This document shows positions 49,165 to 58,993 of a stretch of DNA of 64,000 bases, piece after piece (within the stretch, counting starts at the first letter, position 1; the number at the start of each line of letters is the position of its first letter). The translations under genes and the position numbers were made by a program. Location of the stretch: contig NZ_JACEFC010000004.1 of the NCBI RefSeq assembly GCF_014180715.1, positions 1 to 64,000 of the forward strand, given 5' to 3'. Origin of the DNA: Nocardioides stalactiti. Lineage in GTDB: Bacteria; Actinomycetota; Actinomycetes; Propionibacteriales; Nocardioidaceae. Under the pieces are notes generated by a model. It was not told the DNA's origin, made no database searches, and saw nothing but the letters and a program-made list of their open reading frames with translations.

Positions 49165-50838
49165 ATGAGCACACCCGACGTCGACGTCCTGCTCACGCGC
49201 GCCCGCGCCTGGATGGCCGAGGACCCGGACGCGGCGACGCAGTCCGAGCTCGCCGTCCTGGTCGCCCGGGTCGAGGCGGGCGGAGACCTCGAGGCGGACG
49301 CCGATCTCGCCGATCGGTTCCGCGGCACCCTGGAGTTCGGTACGGCGGGCCTCCGCGGCGCGCTCGGGGCCGGCCCCAACCGGATGAACCGCATCGTCGT
49401 CATCCGGGCGGCCGCCGGGCTGGCCGCCTACCTGCGCGACAACGGGGCCGGGCCGGGCAGCACCGTGGTCATCGGCTACGACGCGCGCCACAACTCCGAC
49501 GTCTTCGCCCAGGACACCGCCGAGGTGATGGCGGGCGCCGGGCTCACCCCGCTGCTCCTCCCCCGTCCGCTGCCGACGCCGCTCCTCGCCTTCGCGATCC
49601 GTGAGCTCGGGTGCGTCGCCGGGGTGATGGTGACCGCGAGCCACAACCCGCCGCAGGACAACGGCTACAAGGTCTATCTCGGCGACGGCAGCCAGATCGT
49701 GCCGCCCGCGGACGCCGAGATCGCTGCCCGGATCGAGGCGGTCGGCTCGATGGCGTCCGTCGCCCGCGTGCCGATCGAGACCACCAAGGGCCGGGTCCTC
49801 GGCGACGAGGTGGTCGACACCTACCTCGACACCGTCGCCGCGCTCGCGGCCGACGGGCCGCGTGATCTCGCGACGGTCTACACGCCGTTGCACGGCGTCG
49901 GCGGGACGTCGGTCGTGCAGGTGCTCGAGACCGCAGGCTTCTCCTCGCCTCAGGTGGTCGCCGCCCAGGAGCAGCCCGACGCCGACTTCCCGACGGTGAC
50001 CTTCCCCAATCCCGAGGAGCCCGGCGCCATGGACCTGGCGATGGCGCTCGCCCGCGAGACCGACGCCGACCTGGTCGTCGCCAACGACCCCGACGCCGAC
50101 CGGTGCGCCGCCGCCGTACCGGGGCGCGACGGCTGGCGGATGCTCCGCGGCGACGAGGTCGGGGCGCTGCTCGCCTCCCACCTGCTCCGGCGCGGTCGCC
50201 AGGGGACCTACGCCACCTCGATCGTGAGCTCCTCCCTGCTCGGCAAGCAGGCCGCCGCCCACGGCCAGGAGTACGCCGAGACACTGACCGGCTTCAAGTG
50301 GATCGGCCGGCTCCCCGGGCTCGCGTTCGGCTACGAGGAGGCGCTCGGCTACTGCGTCGACCCCGAACACGTCGCCGACAAGGACGGCGTCTCGGCCCTC
50401 CTGCTGCTCTGTGAGCTCGCCGCGGAGGCCAAGGCGGCCGGTCGGACCCTGGAGGACCTGCTCGACGACATCGCGATCGAGCACGGCCTGCACGCCACCG
50501 ACCAGCTGTCCGTGCGCTTCACCGACCTGGCCGAGATCGGCGCCGCGATGGCCCGGCTGCGGGAGACGCCGCCGGCCACCCTGGCCGGCCTGGCCGTCGA
50601 GCGCGCCGAGGACCTGACCGAGGGCGTCGGCGGGCTGCCCCCGACCGACGGACTGCGCTACTACCTGGCCGAGGGCGCGCGGGTCATCGTCCGTCCGAGC
50701 GGCACCGAGCCGAAGGTGAAGTGCTACCTGGAGGCGGTCGTCCCGGTCGTCGACGGCGACGTGGTCGCTGCTCGGGCGAGCGCGGCGGCGACCCTCGCCG
50801 CGATGAAGACGGACATCGCAGCCGCTGCGGGGTTGTAG
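49165..50838 (+). CDS. Phosphoglucomutase/phosphomannomutase family enzyme
   Basis: A 557-residue alpha-D-phosphohexomutase. GVMVTASHNPPQDNGYKVY (~152-170) holds the phosphorylated Ser, VVANDPDADRCAAAV (~290-304) the Mg2+-binding DxDxD, FGYEEALGYC (~388) the sugar-specificity loop and VIVRPSGTEPKVKCYLEA (~511-528) the phosphate-binding loop. The canonical reaction moves phosphate between C1 and C6 of hexoses. Some archaeal relatives act on pentoses, so in this nucleoside salvage neighbourhood it is a candidate phosphopentomutase (inference). It matches the deoD-pmmB gene order of mycobacteria. ATG 49165 has TACCGT 6 nt upstream. Confidence 0.9.
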   Translation: MSTPDVDVLLTRARAWMAEDPDAATQSELAVLVARVEAGGDLEADADLADRFRGTLEFGTAGLRGALGAGPNRMNRIVVIRAAAGLAAYLRDNGAGPGSTVVIGYDARHNSDVFAQDTAEVMAGAGLTPLLLPRPLPTPLLAFAIRELGCVAGVMVTASHNPPQDNGYKVYLGDGSQIVPPADAEIAARIEAVGSMASVARVPIETTKGRVLGDEVVDTYLDTVAALAADGPRDLATVYTPLHGVGGTSVVQVLETAGFSSPQVVAAQEQPDADFPTVTFPNPEEPGAMDLAMALARETDADLVVANDPDADRCAAAVPGRDGWRMLRGDEVGALLASHLLRRGRQGTYATSIVSSSLLGKQAAAHGQEYAETLTGFKWIGRLPGLAFGYEEALGYCVDPEHVADKDGVSALLLLCELAAEAKAAGRTLEDLLDDIAIEHGLHATDQLSVRFTDLAEIGAAMARLRETPPATLAGLAVERAEDLTEGVGGLPPTDGLRYYLAEGARVIVRPSGTEPKVKCYLEAVVPVVDGDVVAARASAAATLAAMKTDIAAAAGL

Positions 50839-50855
50839 GGGAACCTCGGATGCGA

Positions 50856-50894
50856 CGGAGGTGCCCCCGCTGACACGCTGGACCCTCACCTCCG
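50856..50894 (+). terminator. Long-loop hairpin between the phosphohexomutase and the first PD40-RTX gene
   Basis: CGGAGGTG (50856-50863) pairs with CACCTCCG (50887-50894) across a 23-nt loop, starting 18 nt past the mutase stop. Confidence 0.3.
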
Positions 50895-50918
50895 CTCCAG
50901 CTCCCAGGGGTTCCCACG

Positions 50919-52823
50919 ATGCGTCGTTCCACCGTCCTCACCGCAGCGCTGATCGGCAGCGCGTTTATCGTGCCGCTCGGTGCGACCACCTCGGAGGCCG
51001 CACCGGCCCCGTCGACGGAAGCATCGCCGACCCGGGCGGTGACGCCCGGCGTGAACGGTCGGATCGCGTTCACCAGCAACCGCGACGGCAATTACGAGAT
51101 CTACACGATGGAGTCCGACGGCACCGGCGACACCCGGCTCACCTTCACCAGCATCGGTGACCCTGCCCCGAGCGAGATCGACCCGTCGTACTCGCCCGAC
51201 GGCGACTGGATCGTCTTCACCAGCAACCGCGAGGGCAACAACGACATCTACCTGATGCGCGCCGACGGCTCGGAGGAGACCCAGCTGACCTACGGCAACG
51301 CCGAGGACTCGATGCCGTCCTTCTCCCCCGACGGCCGGCAGATCGTGTTCATGAGCAACCGCGACGGCAACCGGGAGGTCTACCGGATGAACGTCGACGG
51401 GACCAACCAGCGTCGCCTGACGTTCCATGCCTCCCCCGACGACGAGCCGTCCTTCTCCCCGGACGGGAAGCGCGTGGTGTTCACGTCCTACCGCGACGGC
51501 AGCGGCGACATCTACACGATGGGCACCGACGGGTCGGGCCCGACCCGGCTGACGAACGTGCTCGCCCACGACGTCAACCCGTCGTACTCGCCCGATGGTC
51601 AGCGGATCCTCTTCGCCAGCGGACGTGACGGCAACTTCGAGATCTACTCGATGCTCACCGACGGAAGCAGCCTCGTCCGGCTGACCAACAACCCCGCCAC
51701 CGAGTCCCAGCCGACCTGGTCCCCCGACGGCAGCCGGATCGCGTTCACCAGCAACCGGGACGGCGACACTGAGATCTTCCGCGCCCTGGCGAGCGGCACC
51801 GGGCAGACCCAGGTGACGTTCACCAGCGGCGTCGACACCTTCCCGTCGTGGGGGCCGGCCTACACCGAGTGCCAGGGACTGGCCGCGACCATCACCGGCA
51901 CGGCCGGCCCCGACCACCTCTACGGCACGCCCGGGCCCGACGTGATCGCCGGCCTCGGCGGCGAAGACGTGATCCGCGGTGCCGACGGTGCCGACGTCAT
52001 CTGCGGCGGCGCCGGGATCGACTCGATGGTCTACGACGACCACGACGCCCCCGTGACCGCCGACCTGACCGGCGGCACCGGCGACGACGGCTCCGACGAG
52101 GACGGCCCGCTGGGTGCGAGGGACTCCATCGGGAAGGACGTCGAGAACCTGTACGGCGGCACCGGCGACGACGTGCTGCTGGGCAACAGCGGCGCCAACC
52201 TCGTGTCCGGCGTCGAGGGCGACGACCACGTCATCGGCGGACCGGGCCTCGATGTCCTGTACGGCGGCACCGGGGAGGACGTCATGCGGGGCGACGAGGG
52301 CGGGGACTACTTCGAGGGCGGCAGCAGCGACGACGTGCTGCGCGGCGGCGAGGGTCCCGACGCCCTCACGGGCGGGTTCGGCGACGACCGGCTCGTCGGC
52401 GGCGAGGACGGCGACTTCCTCGAGGGCGGCAACGGGGGCGACGACCTCGTCGGCGGCGCGGGCGTCGACACCGTCGACTACACCACCCGGACCGGCACCG
52501 TCCTGGCCTCGATCGGCGCCGGGGCCGGTGACGACGGCAGCTCGCTCGACGGGCCTGACGGGGAGCGCGACACGATCCGCGGGTCGGTAGAGAACCTGAT
52601 CGGTGGGAGCGGGGCCGACACTCTGACCGGCAGCGGCGCCGCCAACACCCTGACCGGTGGCCCCGGCGCGGACACCCTGCTCGGCCTTGCCGGCACCGAC
52701 CTCCTCGTCGCGAACGACGGCGTCAAGGACACCAAGATCGACTGTGGGGCCGACAACGACTTCCCGGCCCAGCGCGACACGGTCGACCCGGCAGCCGCCA
52801 GCTGCACGGGGGCGAGCGCCTGA
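50919..52823 (+). CDS. Secreted PD40 beta-propeller fused to RTX-type calcium-binding repeats (paralogue A)
   Basis: A 634-residue protein. Residues ~1-28 form a signal peptide ([20 protein letters not shown]). Six PD40 blades follow (~45-310), each with PSYSPDG/FSPDG and SNRDGN.EIY elements. From ~320, GGxGxDxxx-type nonapeptides typical of RTX calcium-binding beta rolls cover most of the rest ([41 protein letters not shown]). A C-terminal segment with two Cys ([17 protein letters not shown]) closes it. No type I secretion system is nearby, and the Sec signal suggests export by that route. It is paralogous to the following gene (start ATG 52954). Confidence 0.85.
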   Translation: MRRSTVLTAALIGSAFIVPLGATTSEAAPAPSTEASPTRAVTPGVNGRIAFTSNRDGNYEIYTMESDGTGDTRLTFTSIGDPAPSEIDPSYSPDGDWIVFTSNREGNNDIYLMRADGSEETQLTYGNAEDSMPSFSPDGRQIVFMSNRDGNREVYRMNVDGTNQRRLTFHASPDDEPSFSPDGKRVVFTSYRDGSGDIYTMGTDGSGPTRLTNVLAHDVNPSYSPDGQRILFASGRDGNFEIYSMLTDGSSLVRLTNNPATESQPTWSPDGSRIAFTSNRDGDTEIFRALASGTGQTQVTFTSGVDTFPSWGPAYTECQGLAATITGTAGPDHLYGTPGPDVIAGLGGEDVIRGADGADVICGGAGIDSMVYDDHDAPVTADLTGGTGDDGSDEDGPLGARDSIGKDVENLYGGTGDDVLLGNSGANLVSGVEGDDHVIGGPGLDVLYGGTGEDVMRGDEGGDYFEGGSSDDVLRGGEGPDALTGGFGDDRLVGGEDGDFLEGGNGGDDLVGGAGVDTVDYTTRTGTVLASIGAGAGDDGSSLDGPDGERDTIRGSVENLIGGSGADTLTGSGAANTLTGGPGADTLLGLAGTDLLVANDGVKDTKIDCGADNDFPAQRDTVDPAAASCTGASA

Positions 52824-52953
52824 GGGTGCTCGCTCGGGAACAGAGGGGATTCCCCGATGCCCGAGATCCCTCGTATGTGACAGTTTCAAAGCACTCGAAT
52901 CTCGGTCGAGCACCCTTTCCACTGCTGTTCCCACCGCTCCCGGGGGTTTCCTG

Positions 52954-54933
52954 ATGCGTCGTACGACGGTCCTGTCCACTGCTCTGCTGTCCACCGCGTT
53001 CTTCCTGCCGGTCGGCCCACCGTCCGCGGCGGCTCCGGCGCCGGCCCGGGCACCCCAGGCCGCGGTGAACCCGGGCACCAACGGCCAGATCGCGTTCGTC
53101 TCCGACCGGGACGGCGACGCCGAGATCTACGTGATGGATGCGGGCGGCACCAACCAGACCCGGCTCACCTTCACCCCGGGTGACCCGGGAGCATCCGACC
53201 GACAGCCGTCCTTCTCCCCCGACGGCCAGCGGATCGCGTTCACCAGCAACCGCGACGGCGACGACGAGATCTGGGTGATGGACGCCGACGGCAGCAACCA
53301 GACCCAGCTCACGTACAACGACGCGGCCGACACCGAGGCGTCGTGGTCGCCGGACGGCCAGCACCTGCTCTTCACGAGCATGCGCGGCGGCAACGAGGAC
53401 GTCTACCGGATGCGCGCCGACGGCTACGGGTCGACGGTGCGGCTGACCAACAACGGGACGTTCGACGACGAGAGCGCGACCTACACCCCCGATGGCCAGA
53501 GCATCGTGTTCAGCAGCTCCCGCAACGGCCTCGACGAGATCTACCGGATGGACGCCGACGGGACCAACGTCGTCCGTCTCACCAACAACGGCGCCTTCGA
53601 CCTCAACCCCGGTGTCGCCGGCGACGGGGGGCTCATCGCCTTCAGCAGCACCCGGGACGCCGGTGGCGGCGTGGAGATCTATCGGATGTCCTCGACCGGC
53701 ACCGGACAGACCCGGCTCACCAACAACCCGGCGTACGACGACCACCCCGCCTTCTCGCCCGACGGCACCGCGATCGTGTTCACCTCGATGCGCGACGGCA
53801 ACCGCGAGATCTACCGGGTCGCTCCCACGGGGGGTGCCGCGACCCGGCTGACCACCAACGCCGCCGACGACGAGGACCCGAGCTGGGGCCCGACGTACGT
53901 CGAGTGCCAGGGACTCCCCGCGACGATCAGCGGCACGGACGGGCCGGACGTGCTCTACGGCACGCCCGGCCCGGACGTGATCGCAGGGCTCGGCGACGAC
54001 GACTACATCGACGGCCGCGGCGGCGCCGACGTCATCTGCGGCGGAGCCGGGGACGACGTCGTCTCCTACGAGGAGCACGAGGCGGCCGTGACCGCCAACC
54101 TGACCGGCGGGGTCGGCGACGACGGCTCGGCCGAGGACGGCCCGATCGGCGCCCGCGACAGCATCGGCAAGGACGTCGAGCACCTGTACGGCGGCAACGG
54201 CGACGACGACCTGACCGGGAGCTCGTACGACAACGACCTCGTCGGCGGCCCCGGCGACGACCGTCTGGCGGGCGGGCTGGGCCAGGACACCATCACCGGC
54301 AACAGCGGCGACGACGTCCTCAAGGGCGGCGACGACGAGGACAACGTCAACGGCGGCAGCGGCAACGACACCGTCGAGGGCGGCGAGGACGACGACATCG
54401 TCATCGGTGGGACGGGTGACGACATCGTGCGCGGCCGGGAGGGCGAGGACAACCTCGACGGTGGCCGGGGCGACGACAGCGTCGCCGGAGGCGAGGACGA
54501 CGACACGCTTCGCGGCGACTGGGGCGCGGACTTCATCGTCGGCGGTCAGGGCGTCGACACGATGACCTACCTGGGCACCCACCAGTTCGTCACCGCCTCG
54601 ATCGGCGCCGGCTCCGGCGACGACGGCAACAAGTTCGACGGGCCCGCCGGCGACCGCGACACGATCACGAACTCGGTGGAGAACCTGATCGGCACCGTCA
54701 GCGACGACACCCTCACCGGCAACAACGAGAACAACGTCATCGAGGGCAAGACCGGCAAGGACACCCTGCTGGGCCTCGGCGGCACCGACCTGCTGGTCGC
54801 GAACGACGGCCAGAAGGACGTCAAGATCGACTGCGGCGCCGACAACGACTACCCCGCCCAGCGCGACGCGATCGACCCGGCGGCCGCCAGCTGCACCGGG
54901 GCCACCCCGCCGGCCGCGCGCACCCACCGCTGA
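52954..54933 (+). CDS. Secreted PD40 beta-propeller fused to RTX-type calcium-binding repeats (paralogue B)
   Basis: A 659-residue protein. ATG 52954 opens with the same MRR start and a similar signal peptide ([18 protein letters not shown]). Six PD40 blades ([39 protein letters not shown] and related) are followed by RTX-type repeats ([53 protein letters not shown]). The last ~60 residues closely match paralogue A ([15 protein letters not shown]). The reading frame further upstream is antisense or non-coding. Likely function is calcium-stabilised surface binding; no enzyme motif was found. Confidence 0.85.
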   Translation: MRRTTVLSTALLSTAFFLPVGPPSAAAPAPARAPQAAVNPGTNGQIAFVSDRDGDAEIYVMDAGGTNQTRLTFTPGDPGASDRQPSFSPDGQRIAFTSNRDGDDEIWVMDADGSNQTQLTYNDAADTEASWSPDGQHLLFTSMRGGNEDVYRMRADGYGSTVRLTNNGTFDDESATYTPDGQSIVFSSSRNGLDEIYRMDADGTNVVRLTNNGAFDLNPGVAGDGGLIAFSSTRDAGGGVEIYRMSSTGTGQTRLTNNPAYDDHPAFSPDGTAIVFTSMRDGNREIYRVAPTGGAATRLTTNAADDEDPSWGPTYVECQGLPATISGTDGPDVLYGTPGPDVIAGLGDDDYIDGRGGADVICGGAGDDVVSYEEHEAAVTANLTGGVGDDGSAEDGPIGARDSIGKDVEHLYGGNGDDDLTGSSYDNDLVGGPGDDRLAGGLGQDTITGNSGDDVLKGGDDEDNVNGGSGNDTVEGGEDDDIVIGGTGDDIVRGREGEDNLDGGRGDDSVAGGEDDDTLRGDWGADFIVGGQGVDTMTYLGTHQFVTASIGAGSGDDGNKFDGPAGDRDTITNSVENLIGTVSDDTLTGNNENNVIEGKTGKDTLLGLGGTDLLVANDGQKDVKIDCGADNDYPAQRDAIDPAAASCTGATPPAARTHR

Positions 54934-54994
54934 GAGGCACCGCCATGCGCACGCTTTTCCCTGCTCGGTCTCGGCGGGACCGGGCGGTAACGCG

Positions 54995-55573
54995 TCAGAG
55001 GGCCAGGGTCACCGCGAGCGCGACGCCGAGCACGGCGAGCAGCGCGAGCTCGACACGGGCGGGAGTGCGCCGTACCTGCTCGGCCAGGGCCGCCTGCTCG
55101 GCGGAGTCGGGTCGGACGCCCTGGCGGTCGCGGGCGGACACCGCGAGGCTGCGGAGACGGGCCTCGACGATGGCGCCGTAGGACTTGTCGAACGTCGCGT
55201 CGCCCTTGCGGTCGTCGCGGACCCCCTGCCGGTGGGAGCGGCTGACACCGACCGTCGTGAAGCTCTGGCCGCCGACCTGCACCGACAGCCACTGCCGGAC
55301 GACGACGTCCTCGACCGCCGCGAGGGGCACGGTGACGTCGCTGAAGGATCCGTGGAGGTGGAGGTCGTCGCCGTTGACGACGACCCGCGGCCGGATCATC
55401 GTCGCCCAGAACAACAGCCCCAGCAGACCGCACACCGGATAGACCGCCGGGTGGTAGTCGCCGCCCGCTCCGGTGACCCCCAACAGCGCGACCAGCACCA
55501 CGACGGCCAACCCGAGACCGCCGATGATCCGGCTGCCCACGGCACTGAACCGCTCGATCTCCTGCCCAGCCAC
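54995..55573 (-). CDS. Membrane protein with PH-like domain
   Basis: A 192-residue protein. Two N-terminal helices (~18-37, GGLGLAVVVLVALLGVTGAG, and ~43-60) precede a beta-rich stretch (~62-115: RVVVNGDDLHLHGSF, VPLAAVEDVVVRQWLSV) that resembles the bacterial PH-like domain of small actinobacterial membrane antigens. Then comes a polar helical part and a C-terminal helix (~174-192, VELALLAVLGVALAVTLA). GTG 55573 follows AAGGAG. It is divergent from deoC and convergent with paralogue B. Function unknown. Confidence 0.65.
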   Translation of the reverse strand: MAGQEIERFSAVGSRIIGGLGLAVVVLVALLGVTGAGGDYHPAVYPVCGLLGLLFWATMIRPRVVVNGDDLHLHGSFSDVTVPLAAVEDVVVRQWLSVQVGGQSFTTVGVSRSHRQGVRDDRKGDATFDKSYGAIVEARLRSLAVSARDRQGVRPDSAEQAALAEQVRRTPARVELALLAVLGVALAVTLAL

Positions 55574-55640
55574 ATTTCTCCTTCAAGGGTTCCGCCTGGA
55601 GGTTCCCTCCGACGGTTGCCGTCTGGCGACGCCACGACCC

Positions 55641-55646
55641 TATGCT
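55641..55646 (+). promoter_or_regulatory. -10-like hexamer of the deoC promoter (leaderless)
   Basis: TATGCT lies 6 nt before the ATG at 55653. A weak TTGCCG is 19 bp further upstream. Confidence 0.5.
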
Positions 55647-55652
55647 GGGTCA

Positions 55653-56660
55653 ATGCCACCCACTGTCTCCACGGAACCGAATCAGGGCCGGAACCAGGGG
55701 TCGTCACCGGGGCTGTCGGCGTACGCCGACGTCACCGCCAGCGAGACCTCGCTGCGACGCTTCCTCCACGGACTTCCCGGCGTCGACCAGGTCGGCGCCG
55801 AGGCGCGGGCCGCGCAGCTCGGCACCCGCTCGATCAAGACCACGGCCAAGGCGCACGCCCTGGACCTGGCGATCCGGATGGTCGACCTGACGACCCTGGA
55901 GGGCCAGGACACCCCCGGCAAGGTCCGGGCGCTCGCCAACAAGGCGCTGCGGCCCGACCCGTCCGACCCGACCTGCCCGTCGGTCGCCGCGGTCTGCGTC
56001 TACGGCGACATGGTCGGCGAGGTGAAGAGCGTCGTCGGTGACCGGGTCAACGTGGCCGCCGTGGCGACCGCCTTCCCGAGCGGCCGCGCGGCGATGGACA
56101 TCAAGCTCGCCGACACCCGCGACGCCGTCGAGGCCGGTGCCGACGAGATCGACATGGTGATCGACCGGGGCGCGTTCCTCGCCGGTCACTACCTCCAGGT
56201 CTTCGAGGAGATCGTGGCGGTGCGCGAGGCCTGCCAGCGGCCCGACGGCACCCACGCCCACCTCAAGGTGATCATGGAGACAGGTGAGCTCCAGACCTAC
56301 GACAACGTACGACGCGCGTCGTGGCTCTCGATGCTCGCCGGAGGCGACTTCATCAAGACCTCGACGGGCAAGGTCCAGCCCGCGGCCACCCTCCCGGTCA
56401 CCCTCATCATGCTCGAGGCGGTCCGCGACTTCCGTGAGGCCACCGGCGTCCAGATCGGCGTCAAGCCGGCCGGCGGCATCCGCACCGCCAAGGACGCCAT
56501 CAAGTACCTCGTGATGGTCAACGAGGTCGCCGGCACCGACTGGCTGACCCCGGACTGGTTCCGGTTCGGTGCCTCCACCCTCCTCAACGAGCTCCTCATG
56601 CAGCGCACCAAGCTCGCCACCGGCCGCTACAGCGGTCCCGACTACTTCACCTTGGACTGA
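55653..56660 (+). CDS. deoC: Deoxyribose-phosphate aldolase
   Basis: A 335-residue class I aldolase. DMVIDRGAFLAG (~168-180) is part of the substrate site, and GGDFIKTSTGKVQPAATLPV (~230-250) carries the Schiff-base Lys. VGVKPAGGIRTAKDAIKYL-like IGVKPAGGIRTAKDAIKYL (~269-287) is the phosphate-binding and proton-relay segment. It converts deoxyribose-5-phosphate to acetaldehyde and glyceraldehyde-3-phosphate. The N-terminal ~45 residues extend beyond bacterial DeoC norms but are common in actinobacteria. ATG 55653 has TATGCT 6 nt upstream. The adjacent aldehyde dehydrogenase gene begins 3 nt after the stop, so the released acetaldehyde can be oxidised by a co-expressed enzyme. Confidence 0.95.
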   Translation: MPPTVSTEPNQGRNQGSSPGLSAYADVTASETSLRRFLHGLPGVDQVGAEARAAQLGTRSIKTTAKAHALDLAIRMVDLTTLEGQDTPGKVRALANKALRPDPSDPTCPSVAAVCVYGDMVGEVKSVVGDRVNVAAVATAFPSGRAAMDIKLADTRDAVEAGADEIDMVIDRGAFLAGHYLQVFEEIVAVREACQRPDGTHAHLKVIMETGELQTYDNVRRASWLSMLAGGDFIKTSTGKVQPAATLPVTLIMLEAVRDFREATGVQIGVKPAGGIRTAKDAIKYLVMVNEVAGTDWLTPDWFRFGASTLLNELLMQRTKLATGRYSGPDYFTLD

Positions 56661-56663
56661 GCC

Positions 56664-58124
56664 ATGGCCAACGACCCGAACGTCTTCGAGTACGCACCCG
56701 CCCCCGAGTCCCGCTCGATCGTCGACATCAAGCCGTCGTACGGCCTGTTCATCGACGGCGAGTTCGTCGACGGCCACGGATCGGCCTTCAAGTCGATCAA
56801 CCCGGCGACCGAGGAGACCCTCGCCGAGATCGCCGAGGCCGACGACGCCGACGTCGACAAGGCGGTCAAGGCCGCCCGCAAGGCCTTCCGCACCTGGTCG
56901 CGGATGCCCGGCAAGGAGCGGTCCAAGTACCTCTACCGGATCGCGCGGATCATCCAGGAGCGCAGCCGCGAGCTGGCCGTCCTGGAGTCCATCGACAACG
57001 GCAAGCCGATCAAGGAGAGCCGCGACGTCGACGTCCCCGTCGTCGCCGCGCACTTCTTCTACTACGCCGGCTGGGCCGACAAGCTGGAGTACGCCGGCCT
57101 CGGGCCGAACCCGCAGCCGCTGGGTGTCGCCGCGCAGGTCATCCCGTGGAACTTCCCGCTGCTCATGCTCGCGTGGAAGGTCGCGCCGGCCCTCGCGTGC
57201 GGCAACACCGTCGTCCTCAAGCCCGCCGAGACCACGCCGCTGACGGCGCTGCTGTTCGCCGAGATCTGCCAGCAGGCCGACCTCCCGCCGGGCGTCGTCA
57301 ACATCGTCACCGGCGCCGGCGCGACCGGACAGGCCGTGGTGTCCCACCCCGACGTCGACAAGGTCGCGTTCACCGGCTCCACCGACGTCGGCAAGGCCAT
57401 CGCCCGGGCGATCGCCGGCACCGACAAGAAGGCCACCCTCGAGCTCGGCGGCAAGGCCGCCAACATCGTGTTCGACGACGCCGCCCTCGACCAGGCCGTC
57501 GAGGGCATCGTCAGCGGCATCTTCTTCAACCAGGGCCACGTGTGCTGCGCCGGCTCGCGCCTGCTCCTCCAGGAGTCGGTCGCCGACGAGGTGATGGCCA
57601 AGCTCAAGCGCCGGATGGGCACGCTGCGCGTCGGCGACCCGCTCGACAAGAACACCGACATCGGTGCCATCAACTCCGCCGAGCAGCTGGCCCGGATCCG
57701 CGCCCTCGCCGAGATCGGCGAGGACGAGGGCGCCGAGCGTTGGTCGCCGCCGTGCGAGCTGCCCAGCGCAGGCTTCTGGTTCCCGCCGACGGTCTTCACC
57801 GGCGTCTCCCAGGCCCACCGGATCGCCCGCGACGAGATCTTCGGCCCGGTCCTGTCGGTCCTGACGTTCCGCACGCCCAGCGAGGCGGTCGAGAAGGCCA
57901 ACAACACGCCCTACGGCCTCTCCGCGGGGGTCTGGACCGAGAAGGGCTCCCGGATCCTGCACATGGCCGACCAGCTCCGGGCGGGCGTCGTGTGGGCCAA
58001 CACGTTCAACAAGTTCGACCCGGCCAGTCCGTTCGGCGGCTACAAGGAGTCCGGCTACGGCCGCGAGGGCGGCCGGCAGGGCCTGTCCGCCTATCTGAAG
58101 GCCGACACGAAGGCAGGTGCCTGA
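56664..58124 (+). CDS. Aldehyde dehydrogenase family protein (catalytic)
   Basis: A 486-residue NAD(P)-dependent aldehyde dehydrogenase. VIPWNFPLLMLAWK (~156-169) is the NAD-binding motif, FTGSTDVGKAIA (~236) the coenzyme clamp, LELGGKAANIVFDD (~260) carries the general-base Glu and NQGHVCCAGSRLLLQ (~290-304) the nucleophilic Cys. EIFGPVLSVLTF near 390 and PFGGYKESGYGREGG near 455 complete the family pattern. Next to deoC it probably oxidises acetaldehyde to acetate. Its stop overlaps the start of the truncated ALDH-like gene by 1 nt (TGATG). Confidence 0.9.
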   Translation: MANDPNVFEYAPAPESRSIVDIKPSYGLFIDGEFVDGHGSAFKSINPATEETLAEIAEADDADVDKAVKAARKAFRTWSRMPGKERSKYLYRIARIIQERSRELAVLESIDNGKPIKESRDVDVPVVAAHFFYYAGWADKLEYAGLGPNPQPLGVAAQVIPWNFPLLMLAWKVAPALACGNTVVLKPAETTPLTALLFAEICQQADLPPGVVNIVTGAGATGQAVVSHPDVDKVAFTGSTDVGKAIARAIAGTDKKATLELGGKAANIVFDDAALDQAVEGIVSGIFFNQGHVCCAGSRLLLQESVADEVMAKLKRRMGTLRVGDPLDKNTDIGAINSAEQLARIRALAEIGEDEGAERWSPPCELPSAGFWFPPTVFTGVSQAHRIARDEIFGPVLSVLTFRTPSEAVEKANNTPYGLSAGVWTEKGSRILHMADQLRAGVVWANTFNKFDPASPFGGYKESGYGREGGRQGLSAYLKADTKAGA

Positions 58125-58993
58125 TGGCTCGGATCGACGTGCGCAAGACCTACAAGCTCTACATCGGCGGGGCCTTCCCCCGCTCGGAGTCGGGCCACTC
58201 CTACGAGGTCCAGGACAGCAAGGGGAAGTTCGTGGCCAACGCCGCCCTGGCGTCGCGCAAGGACGTCCGTGACGCGGTCGTCGCCGCCCGCAAGGCCTTC
58301 GGCGGCTGGTCGGGCCGCACGGCCTTCAACCGCGGCCAGATCCTCTATCGGATCGCCGAGGTCATGGAGGACCGCAAGCCGCAGTTCGTCCAGGCCATCC
58401 AGCAGTCCGAGGGCGGCACCGCCGCGGCCGCCGGGCGCCAGGTCGACGAGGCGATCGACCGGCTGGTCTGGTACGCCGGGTGGGCCGACAAGATCGCCCA
58501 GGTCGTCGGCAACGCCAACCCGGTCGCCGGCCCGTTCTTCAACCACTCGGCCCCCGAGCCGTCCGGCGTCATCGGCGTGCTCGCGCCGCAGTCGTCGTCG
58601 CTGCTCGGGCTGGTCAGCGTGGTCGCGCCGGTCATCGTGTCCGGCAACACGGCGGTCGTCGTGACGTCGTACTCCCGGCCGCTCCCGGCGGTCACCTTCG
58701 CCGAGGTGCTGGCGACCTCCGACGTCCCCGGCGGCGTGGTCAACCTGCTCACCGGTGACGCCGCGTCGCTCGGCCCCTGGCTGGCCGCCCACATGGACGT
58801 CAACGCGATCGACCTGGTCGGCCTCGCCGGTGACACCGACGCCACCACCGCGCTCGAGGTCGCGGCCGCGGACAACCTCAAGCGGGTCCGCCGAGCCCCG
58901 GCCGCCGAGCCCGACTGGCACGACGCTCCCACCCTGTCGACGATGACCGACTTCCTGGAGACCAAGACCGTCTGGCACCCGATCGGCGTCTAG
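58124..58993 (+). CDS. Truncated aldehyde-dehydrogenase-like protein without catalytic domain
   Basis: A 289-residue protein with only the N-terminal NAD-binding half of an ALDH. RKAFGGWSGRTAFNRGQILYR (~48-67) and GVIGVLAPQSSSLLGLVSVV (~146-165) are recognisably ALDH-like, but the VIPWNFP motif is replaced and the FTGST clamp is replaced by DLVGLAGDTD. The frame ends soon after, lacking the general-base Glu and the nucleophilic Cys. It overlaps the catalytic ALDH by 1 nt and shares its tail with the next gene, indicating tight co-translation. It may be a regulatory or structural subunit of a heteromeric ALDH. Confidence 0.8.
   Translation: MARIDVRKTYKLYIGGAFPRSESGHSYEVQDSKGKFVANAALASRKDVRDAVVAARKAFGGWSGRTAFNRGQILYRIAEVMEDRKPQFVQAIQQSEGGTAAAAGRQVDEAIDRLVWYAGWADKIAQVVGNANPVAGPFFNHSAPEPSGVIGVLAPQSSSLLGLVSVVAPVIVSGNTAVVVTSYSRPLPAVTFAEVLATSDVPGGVVNLLTGDAASLGPWLAAHMDVNAIDLVGLAGDTDATTALEVAAADNLKRVRRAPAAEPDWHDAPTLSTMTDFLETKTVWHPIGV

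Noticed and set aside
50919-54933. RTX repeats as a type I secreted toxin
   Set aside because: No membrane fusion, ABC or outer-membrane components are nearby, the proteins carry Sec-like signals, and the organism appears Gram-positive.
54945-55181. A 78-residue plus-strand open frame after the second PD40-RTX gene
   Set aside because: It overlaps the C-terminus of the membrane-protein gene in antisense and is Ser/Arg/Ala-rich like other shadows.
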